Part shown: positions 17,461-26,510 of the stretch, piece after piece
How positions within the stretch are numbered: position 1 is the first letter of the stretch
Layout of the letters: the number at the start of each line of letters is the position of its first letter
Assembly: GCA_002314885.1 (NCBI GenBank)
Contig: DCHT01000036.1
Location: 1-64,000, forward strand
From: Bacteroidales bacterium UBA1745
GTDB taxonomy: Bacteria > Bacteroidota > Bacteroidia > Bacteroidales > UBA932
Length of the DNA stretch: 64,000 nt
Reading direction: 5' to 3'
Program-made: the position numbers and the translations under genes
Notes under the pieces: generated by a model
Database searches by the model: none
Seen by the model: the letters and a program-made list of their open reading frames with translations, nothing else
Told to the model about the DNA's origin: nothing

Positions 17461-18447
17461 ATGAATATTTTAGTTTCAATCATAATACCGTCATATAATA
17501 CAGAAACTACTATTCGGCGTTGCCTGGACAGTATCCTGTCACAATCGTATCCAGTTTTTGAGGTTATCGTTGTTGATGATGGAAGCAATGACGGATCTGG
17601 ACTCATTTGTGATCAGTATGCTATTCAAGATAGTAGAATTCATTGTATTCACACAGAAAACAAGGGAGTTGCAAGCGCAAGGAATACGGGACTTGCTGAG
17701 GCACACGGCGATTGTGTGTGTTTTGTGGATGGAGATGACTATGTTATGCCAGATTATCTATGTAATATGTTGAAGATCGCAGAGCCGGAAGTCGATCTCG
17801 TTTTTTCATATTGCATAAATGTAAGAGATGGAGTTGCAGAAATCCCTTCCTGTCGAGCCATAAAACTTGTAGATGATCATTTGGGAGATTTATTTTCTTT
17901 CAACAAGAACATTACTATGACCAATCCTTGGTCAAAATTATTCCGTTTGAGGATTATCCGTGAGAATAACCTCATTTTCCCGGAGGGCGTACAGATTGGA
18001 GAGGACGCCGTTTTTTTGTTCAGATATCTTCAAAAATGCAAGTGTGTTGTTCTGACGGATGACCACGATTATGTTTATAACATCACATCGCAGGGAAGTT
18101 TGACAAAGGCCATTTATAATGTGGATACCGAAATAAGAATCCGTAACTTGATTGTTGATTGCATCGAAAAGTATATTGACTCGATACACTGTAACGAGAC
18201 AAGTCTAAATGAATTGGACCGTTTGAAAAGATCATATTTGGTGAGGATTCTTGACTCGCTGTACTTCTCTGAACATTATGACAGAACGGAGCGTTTGTCT
18301 CAAATAAGAGACCTACCATTTGATGAACTACGCAACTTCCCGATAAGAGGGTCCATTCGGGCAAAGCTACTGGCGATGCTATTAAGGTGTGGTTTTATTA
18401 GAACGTACGATTCCGTGCGCATAATAGCAAAAAAGCTTCTTAGATAA
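17461..18447 (+). CDS. Glycosyltransferase family 2
   Basis: A 328-residue GT2 with 'VSIIIPSYNTETTIRRCLDSI', 'VIVVDDGSNDGSG', 'GVASARNTGL' and 'FVDGDD'. The C-terminal half has 'GVQIGEDAVFLFRYLQKCK', typical of capsule GT2 proteins. The ATG at 17461 places the canonical start immediately before the first beta strand. The gene is AT-rich. The next gene begins 1 base after its stop. Confidence 0.9.
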   Translation: MNILVSIIIPSYNTETTIRRCLDSILSQSYPVFEVIVVDDGSNDGSGLICDQYAIQDSRIHCIHTENKGVASARNTGLAEAHGDCVCFVDGDDYVMPDYLCNMLKIAEPEVDLVFSYCINVRDGVAEIPSCRAIKLVDDHLGDLFSFNKNITMTNPWSKLFRLRIIRENNLIFPEGVQIGEDAVFLFRYLQKCKCVVLTDDHDYVYNITSQGSLTKAIYNVDTEIRIRNLIVDCIEKYIDSIHCNETSLNELDRLKRSYLVRILDSLYFSEHYDRTERLSQIRDLPFDELRNFPIRGSIRAKLLAMLLRCGFIRTYDSVRIIAKKLLR

Positions 18448-18448
18448 A

Positions 18449-19372
18449 ATGAAAATGATAATAGAGTTTCTTCGGAAACGGATCTATTGCAACTGTTGGA
18501 AAGTCGGCGTAATAGAGGCGAACGAGAAAACGATTCTTGAGTGCGAAAAGTTGCCCACTGTTCATTGGTTGAATTATAATAATACAACAGGTTGGATAGC
18601 GGACCCATTCATTTATGACGTTAATGAGAATACTATACTGTTACTTGTTGAGGAGTTTAAGTATAAAACAAGAAAAGGTCACATTTCGTTAGTAACGCTT
18701 GATAGGCACTCCTATAAAATTTTGAGGGTTGAGACTGTACTTGAAGAACATACCCACCTTTCTTTCCCGGCAGTCCTTCGGGATTCTGAAGGCACGTACA
18801 TATATCCAGAAAACGGAGATAGAGGCGAATTGGTTTTATACAGATTTGATCCGCTTAATCGGGTTTGCACTCCCGCCCGCGTTCTTTCCGAAGGGAAATA
18901 TGCAGATTCCGTCATCACGGATCTTTTTGGTGGGAAACTAATGTTCTCGACTGTTTATCCCAACTATAACGGTAGCATTTTGACCATTGCTGAAGAGCGT
19001 GAAGGTATGTATACTCCGTGTAGTAATATACTTTTCACTTCCAATATTGCACGCAATGCAGGAGAATGGTTTAAGATTGGCAACAAGGTATTCAGGCCGG
19101 CCCAAGATTGTAGTAATTTGTATGGTGGCGCAGTCATTATCCAAGAAGTTACTGAAGAAGACGGCCACTTTATTTTCCACGAAAGGAAAAGAATTGAAAG
19201 TCCCTCAAAACGATATAACACAGGATGTCACACCTTCAATAGCCTGAATGGTATTTCCGTGATCGATGTACATGGCTATAGGTATCCGTTGCTACTAAAA
19301 ATTGCAGAACAGGCGAGAAAGTTGTATTGGCTCTTAAAAGGAGCCCCAAATAGGTTTATTCCTTACAAATGA
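18449..19372 (+). CDS. Beta-propeller protein like the N-terminal domain of glucosamine inositolphosphorylceramide transferase (GINT1-N type)
   Basis: A 307-residue protein without signal peptide. The key segment 'WIADPFIYDVNENTILLLVEEF' with 'KGHISLVTLD', and later 'LSFPAVLRDSEGTYIYPENG', matches the five-bladed propeller domain of GINT1-like proteins, seen in bacterial capsule loci alone or fused to formyltransferase or glycosyltransferase domains. It overlaps the GT8 gene by 4 bases (ATGA). A role as sugar-transfer accessory or glycosyltransferase is likely from context, but no catalytic residues can be assigned. Confidence 0.6.
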   Translation: MKMIIEFLRKRIYCNCWKVGVIEANEKTILECEKLPTVHWLNYNNTTGWIADPFIYDVNENTILLLVEEFKYKTRKGHISLVTLDRHSYKILRVETVLEEHTHLSFPAVLRDSEGTYIYPENGDRGELVLYRFDPLNRVCTPARVLSEGKYADSVITDLFGGKLMFSTVYPNYNGSILTIAEEREGMYTPCSNILFTSNIARNAGEWFKIGNKVFRPAQDCSNLYGGAVIIQEVTEEDGHFIFHERKRIESPSKRYNTGCHTFNSLNGISVIDVHGYRYPLLLKIAEQARKLYWLLKGAPNRFIPYK

Positions 19373-20313
19373 AAAATATACCGATTGTATTGACATTCGA
19401 CAACAACATGTCACTTGCTGCGGGTGTCTGTATTTCATCAATTATGATGTCAGGAAACAAAGATAATTTCCATGACTTTTTTGTTCTTCATTCTGGCCCA
19501 GAGCCTGAAATATGTGGATTGGAATCAATTCTTAAAGCATTCCCTAACATGAGGCTACAGTATCGATCCGTTGGCGATGTTTTCAAAGGGGCTTTTGAGA
19601 TCCGTGGCATTACCTCTGCAGCATATTACCGTTTGTTAACGTCTGAGTTGGTTCCCGAGTATGACAAAGTAATCTATGCAGATGTGGATATGGTTATCCG
19701 GCTGGATATGGAACCCTTACTAGATCGGGAAATGGGCTCTAATTATCTAGGAGCAGTATACGGACTAAGTATGAATTTGTCAGAGGAACGACAAAAATAT
19801 GTAGAATCAATAGGGGCTACTCCTGGGAAGTATTTCTTGTCGGGGTTTTTACTTATGAATCTTAAGGCTATCCGAGAGAACAGACTTGTCCCTCGATTTA
19901 TCGAGTTGTCAAAAGGCAAGTATAAATACCAGGATCAGGACATTATGAATATCGTCTGCAAAGGTCACATAATGTCAATCCCTTACGTTTATTCAATGGT
20001 TGATTCCGCATTTGGTATTGTATCGCGTAATGAAACGGTGCTACTATCATCTGAGTATATGCAAACCGAAGACAATCGTGACCCTCTTTTGTATAGCAAT
20101 ATTCACTTCAATGGAGCTAAACCATGGAAAACATGGTGCCCAAACCTTGACCAATGGTGGGAATGTTATAGAAAATCTCCGATATATGATCCATCTTTCT
20201 ATTTTAACTATTTCAACAGCAAGCTGACATACTTGGATCAACTCTCGCTATCGAAAAGAATCAAAATTCTTCTCCGCTATTTTATATATGGTAGGGTTAA
20301 ATATAATAATTAA
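19369..20313 (+). CDS. Glycosyltransferase family 8
   Basis: A 314-residue GT8 enzyme: 'IPIVLTFDNNMSLAAGVCISSI' at the start, the metal-binding DxD in 'VIYADVDMVI', then 'FLSGFLLMNLKAIRE', 'YQDQDIMNIVCKGHI' and the C-terminal 'IHFNGAKPWKTW' (HxxGxxKPW). This is the complete LgtC/glycogenin-type signature of retaining galactosyl- and glucosyltransferases. It starts inside the preceding stop, and its own stop overlaps the next ATG (TAATG). Confidence 0.93.
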   Translation: MKNIPIVLTFDNNMSLAAGVCISSIMMSGNKDNFHDFFVLHSGPEPEICGLESILKAFPNMRLQYRSVGDVFKGAFEIRGITSAAYYRLLTSELVPEYDKVIYADVDMVIRLDMEPLLDREMGSNYLGAVYGLSMNLSEERQKYVESIGATPGKYFLSGFLLMNLKAIRENRLVPRFIELSKGKYKYQDQDIMNIVCKGHIMSIPYVYSMVDSAFGIVSRNETVLLSSEYMQTEDNRDPLLYSNIHFNGAKPWKTWCPNLDQWWECYRKSPIYDPSFYFNYFNSKLTYLDQLSLSKRIKILLRYFIYGRVKYNN

Positions 20314-21191
20314 TGAAACAGTATACTCTGTCACACCTTTTCTGGGTAATAGCTAGCCACACCTTGCCAAGCAAGCTGTACCTTTCTATCCGATACAGGG
20401 TAGTTTTCGGTAAATGGATTTCTTGGCAACAACCAGTAGCTTTTACAGAAAAGCTCCAATGGTTAAAGTTGTATAGTTTTGATACCAAGTACACCTCAAT
20501 AGTTGATAAGGTGGAAGTAAAAAAATATGTCGATCAAGTGCTGGGGGAAGGATATACAACACGAACATATGCAACTTGGGATAAGGTTGGAGATGTGGAT
20601 TTTGATGTACTTCCAAACCGTTTCGTTTTGAAATGTAATCACGACTCGGGTACAATTATCGTTTGTGAGGACAAGAAAAAACTTGACATTAAGCAGACCA
20701 GATTGATGTTGAAGAAAGCACTTAGCACGAACTACTATTGGAGAGGGAGAGAAAAGCCATATAAAGATGTCAGTCGTAAAATTCTTGCCGAGGAGTATAT
20801 TGAGCACGAAGGCGATTTAGTCGACTACAAGTTCTTCTGTTTTGGCGGTACCCCCAAGATGGTTAAAATAGATTATGATAGGAGCACAAAACACCATGCA
20901 AACTACTACGATATAGAAATGAACCTCTTGCCGTTTTTTAAAAAATCCTCTCAACCGGAATTTACAAAAGAATTTCATGCTCCAGAGAATTATTCGAAAA
21001 TGGTAGAAATTGCTAGGATTCTTTCAACCGACATCCCGTTTGTTCGTGTTGATTTGTATAATGTTGACGGCCGCATATTTTTTGGAGAAATGACATTCTT
21101 TCCGTCGTCTGGTTTTGAACCATTAACCGATGATTATTGGGATGTGAAAATTGGCAGTTGGCTGCATTTACCAGAAAAAAGATTGTGTTGA
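20313..21191 (+). CDS. TupA-like ATP-grasp protein
   Basis: A 292-residue protein of the TupA-like ATP-grasp family (PF14305): 'FTEKLQWLKLYSFDTKYT', 'LPNRFVLKCNHDSGTIIVC', 'EEYIEHEGDLVDYKFFCFGG' and 'VRVDLYNVDGRIFFGEMTFFPSSGF'. TupA was named from teichuronopeptide synthesis, and ATP-grasp ligases join carboxylates to amines, so an amide-linked amino acid or similar decoration on the polysaccharide is plausible. Many capsule loci carry such genes without biochemical proof. It starts with TAATG coupling to the GT8. Confidence 0.85.
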   Translation: MKQYTLSHLFWVIASHTLPSKLYLSIRYRVVFGKWISWQQPVAFTEKLQWLKLYSFDTKYTSIVDKVEVKKYVDQVLGEGYTTRTYATWDKVGDVDFDVLPNRFVLKCNHDSGTIIVCEDKKKLDIKQTRLMLKKALSTNYYWRGREKPYKDVSRKILAEEYIEHEGDLVDYKFFCFGGTPKMVKIDYDRSTKHHANYYDIEMNLLPFFKKSSQPEFTKEFHAPENYSKMVEIARILSTDIPFVRVDLYNVDGRIFFGEMTFFPSSGFEPLTDDYWDVKIGSWLHLPEKRLC

Positions 21192-21196
21192 CACCA

Positions 21197-22165
21197 ATGA
21201 TTTCCATAATAGTTCCAGTATACAACGTCAAGCAATTTGTTGCAAAATGTGCAGAATCGCTGATGTCACAGACCTTTGTGGATGCTGAATTCATCTTCGT
21301 AGATGACGCCTCTTCCGATGGCAGCATTGCAATTCTTGAAGAAATACTTGCAAAACATCCAGAAAGAAATACTCGCATCATACACCACGAAAAAAACTGT
21401 GGCCTCCCAACTGCAAGAAAGACAGGATATGAAGCCGCCACAGGAGAATACATATATAACTGCGATGGAGATGACTGGGTTGAACCCACAATTCTCGAGA
21501 AATTATATGCAGCAACCAACAATGGCGAAATCGACTACACTTATTGCGACTTCTACCTCACATACGAAAAGAGCGAACGCTATCTGCACTGCCCTCATTT
21601 CGCAACAGCAGATGAGGCCCTCCGCATAGGATATCTTGGAGGAACTGCGAAGTACAACGTCTGGAATAAACTGATTCGCCGATCACTCTACGAAGGGGTT
21701 GAATTCCCCGTTGACCACAGGAAGGGTGGAGAAGATATGATTATGTTCTATGTCCTTTCAAGAGCCAAGACCGTTGCTCATGTCCCCGAGGCACTGTATC
21801 ATTATGTGAAATACAACGAGAACGCAATCTCCGAGAAATTCTCTGAACAGAGGTTAAAAGACATAAGATACAATGCGGATTATGCCATCAAGTCTGTACA
21901 AAGGAACTGCACGGAAGATATGACAATAGAGCTTTCCTTCTTCAAGCTGAATGTCAAGCTCCCGTTTTTGATAACAGACGATCCCGTAAAATACAAAATA
22001 TGGAAAGACTGGTATCCCGAGGCAAATCGGGCCATAATGAAGAACCCCTATCTACCATACAGGACCAAACTGTTGCAGTGGTTCGCCGCCCATAATATGT
22101 GGATATTGGTAAAGTTTTATTATTTCATTCTATACAAGATAGTATACAAAAGCCTGTATAATTGA
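21197..22165 (+). CDS. Glycosyltransferase family 2
   Basis: A 322-residue GT2; the ATG at 21197 begins directly with 'MISIIVPVYNVKQFVAKCAESL', so earlier in-frame codons overlapping the previous gene are not used. Motifs: 'FIFVDDASSDGS', 'GLPTARKTGYEAATGEYIYNCDGDDW' and the C-terminal 'KGGEDMIMFYVLSRAK'. It looks less AT-rich than the genes on either side, as do the genes at 24415 and 26511, so the cassette is a mosaic. TGATG coupling to the polymerase gene. Confidence 0.9.
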   Translation: MISIIVPVYNVKQFVAKCAESLMSQTFVDAEFIFVDDASSDGSIAILEEILAKHPERNTRIIHHEKNCGLPTARKTGYEAATGEYIYNCDGDDWVEPTILEKLYAATNNGEIDYTYCDFYLTYEKSERYLHCPHFATADEALRIGYLGGTAKYNVWNKLIRRSLYEGVEFPVDHRKGGEDMIMFYVLSRAKTVAHVPEALYHYVKYNENAISEKFSEQRLKDIRYNADYAIKSVQRNCTEDMTIELSFFKLNVKLPFLITDDPVKYKIWKDWYPEANRAIMKNPYLPYRTKLLQWFAAHNMWILVKFYYFILYKIVYKSLYN

Positions 22166-23430
22166 TGAGAAGACTAATAGCTTACACCTTCCTAACAATT
22201 ATTGTCAGCTGCTTTTTCTTTCCGTTTGAGTTCACATTCCTTCCTGGAGTGAATCTTAAAATGGCCTTGGCGGCTATAGGTCTCTATATGGCCGTTGTTA
22301 CATTCGCAAGACAACGGAAAAATGAATTTTCGAGGATTTTCCTTGGGGTGGTGACCGGAGCATTGCTTGTCTCACTTGTCAGTTTTGCCAGTTGCGTCCT
22401 AAACAACACAAACGACTTTGTTTACGTGACATACATAGTATCATTTGCTGTATGGACGAGTGCCGCGTATGCTTGTTCTAGAATAATTCGTCTAGTGCAT
22501 GGAAACTGCACAACCAACCTAATAGGGAATTATCTTATTGCTGTGTGTGTTATGCAGTGCGTGTTGGCACTATTCATTGATTTTTCCCCAGTTTTTAAAA
22601 ACATTGTTGACAGTTATATTGTCAATATTTTTGATGTATCTGATGAAGATAGGCTTTATGGTATCGGTGCGTCTCTTGATGTCGCAGGAACCCGTTTCGC
22701 TGCGATATTGCTAATCATTACGGCATTTTTGAAAAAAAACGGTCAAAGAATGTCAACGGGAAGAGTATTCCTATATTTCTCTGCATTCCTATTTATCACA
22801 ATTATTGGAAATATGATTGCGCGTACGACAACAGTAGGTGTTGCTCTGAGTGTTTTATATCTTATTGTTAACTGGTTATTTACCAATGATTCATGCAAGC
22901 AAAGAAGAGTTATTCGAATCGGAGTCTTAACTTTAGGGTTATTCTCCGGGATAGCCGTACTGTTTTATTTTATCAGCCCCCAATTTGAAGCTAATATCAG
23001 GTTTGCCTTCGAAGGTTTTTTTTCATTAGCAGAAAAGGGACGCTGGGAGACTACTTCAAATGATATGCTTATGAATATGTGGGTGTGGCCCGACAATCTA
23101 AAGACATGGATCATTGGCGACGGATATATGGGAGGCGCAGCCTTTGACCCCAATTTCATCGGTGATCCTAAGATGATAAATTATTATATGAATACGGATA
23201 TTGGATATTGCAGATTCATATTCTATTTTGGTGTTATTGGCCTCATAGTATTTATCACATTTTTTGCGTTATGTGCTATTAATTGTATATATATAGATCG
23301 ACGATACCGGTTATTATTTATGTTTTTTTTCTTATTAAACTGCCTGGTTTGGATAAAGGTAACAACCGATATCTTCCCTGTTTTTGCTTTTTATTTCTGT
23401 GCTGAAAAATGTGTTGAAAATAAAGAATAG
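22165..23430 (+). CDS. wzy: Wzy-type O-antigen/capsule repeat-unit polymerase
   Basis: A 421-residue polytopic membrane protein with about 10-12 hydrophobic segments and a large periplasmic loop near residues 285-345 containing 'GRWETTSNDMLMNMW' and 'IIGDGYMGG', the arrangement of Wzy polymerases that join flipped repeat units in the periplasm. ATG 22165 overlaps the preceding TGA; an in-frame TTG 3 bases earlier is less likely. Wzy sequences are poorly conserved, so the call depends on topology, the Wzy-like loop and its place between glycosyltransferases and wzx. No other gene in the locus is a better candidate. Confidence 0.82.
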   Translation: MRRLIAYTFLTIIVSCFFFPFEFTFLPGVNLKMALAAIGLYMAVVTFARQRKNEFSRIFLGVVTGALLVSLVSFASCVLNNTNDFVYVTYIVSFAVWTSAAYACSRIIRLVHGNCTTNLIGNYLIAVCVMQCVLALFIDFSPVFKNIVDSYIVNIFDVSDEDRLYGIGASLDVAGTRFAAILLIITAFLKKNGQRMSTGRVFLYFSAFLFITIIGNMIARTTTVGVALSVLYLIVNWLFTNDSCKQRRVIRIGVLTLGLFSGIAVLFYFISPQFEANIRFAFEGFFSLAEKGRWETTSNDMLMNMWVWPDNLKTWIIGDGYMGGAAFDPNFIGDPKMINYYMNTDIGYCRFIFYFGVIGLIVFITFFALCAINCIYIDRRYRLLFMFFFLLNCLVWIKVTTDIFPVFAFYFCAEKCVENKE

Positions 23431-24415
23431 CCCTTTAGTATCAATCGGAGTCCCTATCTACAATGTAGAAAGGTACATTGAGAGGTGTGCAATTTCCTTA
23501 TTGAGGCAAACATACGACAATGTTGAAGTAGTTTTTGTTGACGACTGTTCTCCTGATAACAGTGTATCATTGCTTAAAAAACTGATTGATAAGGAGATGT
23601 GGACAAGGACTAGGATTGTTTACCACAACGTGAATTTGGGCGTATCTGCTGCAAGAAATACTGCATTAGACGCCATGGTGGGAGACTATGTGATGTGGGT
23701 TGATCCGGATGATTGGGTTGAACCTGACTTTGTGGAGGCCTGCGTACAAACAGCATTGGAGGATGAAGCTGATATGGTGATCTTCAATTCGATCGCGGAA
23801 TATGAAGATGGCTCCACAACACACCGGCATCAACCTGAGAAAATAGATAGTTCCCGAGAGTATTCGCTGCAGTTGATAAAAAAGAAAGTACCATACGAAT
23901 TATGGGGTAGGATGACACGTCGTTGTTTATATACAGACAATGATATTCGATGCCTTCCGGGAGTGAATATCGGTGAGGACTTTCAAGTTACAACAAGACT
24001 AGCATATTATGCAAACAAGGTAAAATCTATCCCAAAGTTCCTCTACCATTATAATTGTTGCAACCAGCAATCCCTCACCAAGAACGGATCGCTAGAACAG
24101 AGTTGGGAAACCATTGAGTATGTTAATGGTTTCTTCTCAACAAGAGGAGAAGAGTTCCTGATTGCAACAAAATATATGGTTCTTTGGTCAATCTCTTGCG
24201 ACTTCACAAGTTATGGAAAATATGGAAAGAGAGAGAACTTTAGCGAAGCGAGAAGGAGGCTTAAGGATATTCCTGTACACGACTATAGACTATTATCAAT
24301 AACAAGGCGACTTATTCTGTGGTTGGCACCATTCCCATTCCTTGTCTACTTTTACGGAAGATGCGCATCATGGGTGAGATATTCGACTAAAAGGATTTTA
24401 AAGCACTCCCTGTAA
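23411..24415 (+). CDS. Glycosyltransferase family 2
   Basis: About 334 residues with 'LVSIGVPIYNVERYIERCAISLLR', 'VVFVDDCSPDNSV', 'GVSAARNTALDAMVGDYVMWVDPDDW' and 'GVNIGEDFQVTTRLAYYANK'. The start is uncertain: no ATG precedes the conserved strand, so GTG 23411 (20-base overlap with wzy) is chosen; GTG 23399 or TTG 23384 are possible. It is a close relative of the GT2 at 25523, with the same WVDxDDW and 'VPYELWGR / SPYEVWNK' layout, suggesting duplication. TAATG coupling to the next gene. Confidence 0.85.
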   Translation: MLKIKNSPLVSIGVPIYNVERYIERCAISLLRQTYDNVEVVFVDDCSPDNSVSLLKKLIDKEMWTRTRIVYHNVNLGVSAARNTALDAMVGDYVMWVDPDDWVEPDFVEACVQTALEDEADMVIFNSIAEYEDGSTTHRHQPEKIDSSREYSLQLIKKKVPYELWGRMTRRCLYTDNDIRCLPGVNIGEDFQVTTRLAYYANKVKSIPKFLYHYNCCNQQSLTKNGSLEQSWETIEYVNGFFSTRGEEFLIATKYMVLWSISCDFTSYGKYGKRENFSEARRRLKDIPVHDYRLLSITRRLILWLAPFPFLVYFYGRCASWVRYSTKRILKHSL

Positions 24416-25530
24416 TGAAATTAATCTATCACATTAACTCCCTCTACAACCCCGGAGGAATGGAGCGAGTCGTCTTAAACAAGGCGACCTGGTTAGTCAA
24501 TCACGGATGGGAGGTAGAAATCTTGACGACAGATCAGTGCGGTAGACCAACATTCTATGAATTTCCAAAGGAAATAAAGCTGATAGACCTAGGGATCAAT
24601 TACACAGAAGACAAAGGCAAAAACCTCTTTGCTCACACATTCTCATTCCTCAAGAAAAGGCGCCTTCACAAGCAAAGGCTGACCTCCTATCTGAAGGAAG
24701 CCAAGGCTGATATCGTTGACACACTCTACCCAGGCGAATCATCATTCATTCCAGGCATAAAAGACGGCAGCAAAAAGGTGATTGAACTGCATCAGGGCCG
24801 GTATTTCCATCGTCAATACGCAAACAAGGGAATCAAAGGAATCATTGATAGACTCCGCGAATGGGCAGATGTTCGAATGGTTAGTAAATTCGACAAATTT
24901 GTCGTGCTCACAGAGGAGGACAAAGCAGACTGGGGTGATCTTCCAAAGATGGAAGTAATCCCTAACGCAGCCATCGTTCCGGAAGGATTTATCAGCAAAT
25001 GCACTGCAAAGCGAGTCATCGCAGTAGGCAGACTTGACTACCAAAAGTCTTTTGACAGGCTGATTAAGGCTTGGAAGATCGTATGCGAAAAAAACTCCGA
25101 CTGGGTACTGGACATCTATGGTCAGGGAGAATGGAAGGGAAAACTCCAAACAATGATCAATGACGCCAATCTTGGCTCAAGATGCCATCTGATGGGCACT
25201 ACCGATAACATTTGGAAGGAATATGCAAGCAGTTCCATCTTCGTGATGTCATCACATTATGAAGGACTCCCGATGGTGATGATTGAGGCTATGAGTTGCG
25301 GACTCCCAGCTGTCTCATTTGACTTCAAATGTGGGCCTCACGATATCATTGAGTCAAAGAAGAATGGCCTGATTGTTCCAGAGGGCGATATTGTCGGGCT
25401 GGCAGATGCTTTGGTGGCCTTGATGAAAGATGAAGCTCGGCGCAAAGCTATGGGATCTGCTGCGACTGAGGTTGTGGAGAAATACTCTAAAGATAAAGTG
25501 ATGGATAAATGGTTAAGCTGTTATGAGTAA
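24415..25530 (+). CDS. Glycosyltransferase family 4
   Basis: A 371-residue GT4: 'YHINSLYNPGGMERVVLNKATW' at the N-terminus, donor domain with 'AVGRLDYQKSFDRLIKAW', 'LMGTTDNIWKEYASSSIFVMSSHYEGLPMVMIEAMSCGLPAVSFD' (E-x7-E motif) and 'LIVPEGD'. It is coupled by TAATG to the GT2 before it and overlaps the next GT2 by 8 bases. It is moderately GC-rich compared with its immediate neighbours, a sign of separate origin. The sugar is unknown. Confidence 0.92.
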   Translation: MKLIYHINSLYNPGGMERVVLNKATWLVNHGWEVEILTTDQCGRPTFYEFPKEIKLIDLGINYTEDKGKNLFAHTFSFLKKRRLHKQRLTSYLKEAKADIVDTLYPGESSFIPGIKDGSKKVIELHQGRYFHRQYANKGIKGIIDRLREWADVRMVSKFDKFVVLTEEDKADWGDLPKMEVIPNAAIVPEGFISKCTAKRVIAVGRLDYQKSFDRLIKAWKIVCEKNSDWVLDIYGQGEWKGKLQTMINDANLGSRCHLMGTTDNIWKEYASSSIFVMSSHYEGLPMVMIEAMSCGLPAVSFDFKCGPHDIIESKKNGLIVPEGDIVGLADALVALMKDEARRKAMGSAATEVVEKYSKDKVMDKWLSCYE

Positions 25531-26503
25531 ATCGAACCCCAAAGTAACGATAGGAATTCCTGTGTATGGAGTAGAGAAGTATGTTGAAAGGTGCGTCCGT
25601 TCCCTTTTCTCGCAAACATACATAGATGTTGAATACCTCTTTGTTGATGATTGTAGTACAGATGATAGCGTGAATATCATTAAGGGGTTAATAGAGGAAT
25701 ATGGTATTCCCAATGCTAGGGTTTTGCGTCATGAAGTCAATTGTGGACTGGTTGAAGCCAGGAATACTGTCATTGCTAATGCCCAGGGGAAGTACCTTAT
25801 GTGGGTTGACGCTGATGATTGGGTGGAGAACTCTTTTGTAAAAGATGCCATTGAGACTATTGAAAGCACAGATTATGACGTGGTTTGCTTTGGATATAAG
25901 ATTCATTATATAGAAGGTGAGGTTGATGTGAATTATCCCGTGTTCTCAACAGCTAGAGAATACTTGGATTCTATACTCTTGAGTAATTCCCCGTACGAAG
26001 TGTGGAATAAGATAGCTAAAACGTCTATATATCAAGAGAATAATATTCATTCAGAGCCTGGGTGTAATGTTGCAGAGGACTTTGTGATGTCCTCCAAACT
26101 ATTATTTTTTTCAAAGAAAACCTGTACGCTTCAAAAGTTGTTGTATCATTATAACAAACAAAACCCTAATTCATACTCATCTGTTAATGAAGAATATCGG
26201 TATCACTCATATTGGAAATCATATGAGTCTTTGGAGCGTTTTTTTGCGGATTATCCGTCTTTCCTGCAAAAGTTACAAACGACTGGAGCATATCAGATTG
26301 TGGCTGATTTGGTTGAGTACTCTAAGTGTACACAAAAGAAGTATTACTATCAATCCAAGAATAGGATTATTCTACTTCCAAGACGAGCTATTGAAAAAAT
26401 GTCGCTGCCAAGAAGGCTTGTCATTTTTCTTTCCGGGGTGAAAGTGTTTATGGTTCCATACTGTAGGTTAGCACATTATGTTCGAAGAAAAGATTGGATG
26501 TGA
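25523..26503 (+). CDS. Glycosyltransferase family 2
   Basis: A 326-residue GT2 with 'VTIGIPVYGVEKYVERCVRSLF', 'YLFVDDCSTDDSV', 'LVEARNTVIANAQGKYLMWVDADDW' and 'GCNVAEDFVMSSKLLFFSKK'. Strongly similar in layout to the GT2 at 23411, so probably a paralogue acting on a neighbouring linkage. AT-rich. Its ATG sits 8 bases inside the end of the preceding GT4 gene. Confidence 0.9.
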   Translation: MSKSNPKVTIGIPVYGVEKYVERCVRSLFSQTYIDVEYLFVDDCSTDDSVNIIKGLIEEYGIPNARVLRHEVNCGLVEARNTVIANAQGKYLMWVDADDWVENSFVKDAIETIESTDYDVVCFGYKIHYIEGEVDVNYPVFSTAREYLDSILLSNSPYEVWNKIAKTSIYQENNIHSEPGCNVAEDFVMSSKLLFFSKKTCTLQKLLYHYNKQNPNSYSSVNEEYRYHSYWKSYESLERFFADYPSFLQKLQTTGAYQIVADLVEYSKCTQKKYYYQSKNRIILLPRRAIEKMSLPRRLVIFLSGVKVFMVPYCRLAHYVRRKDWM

Positions 26504-26510
26504 TATAGCT

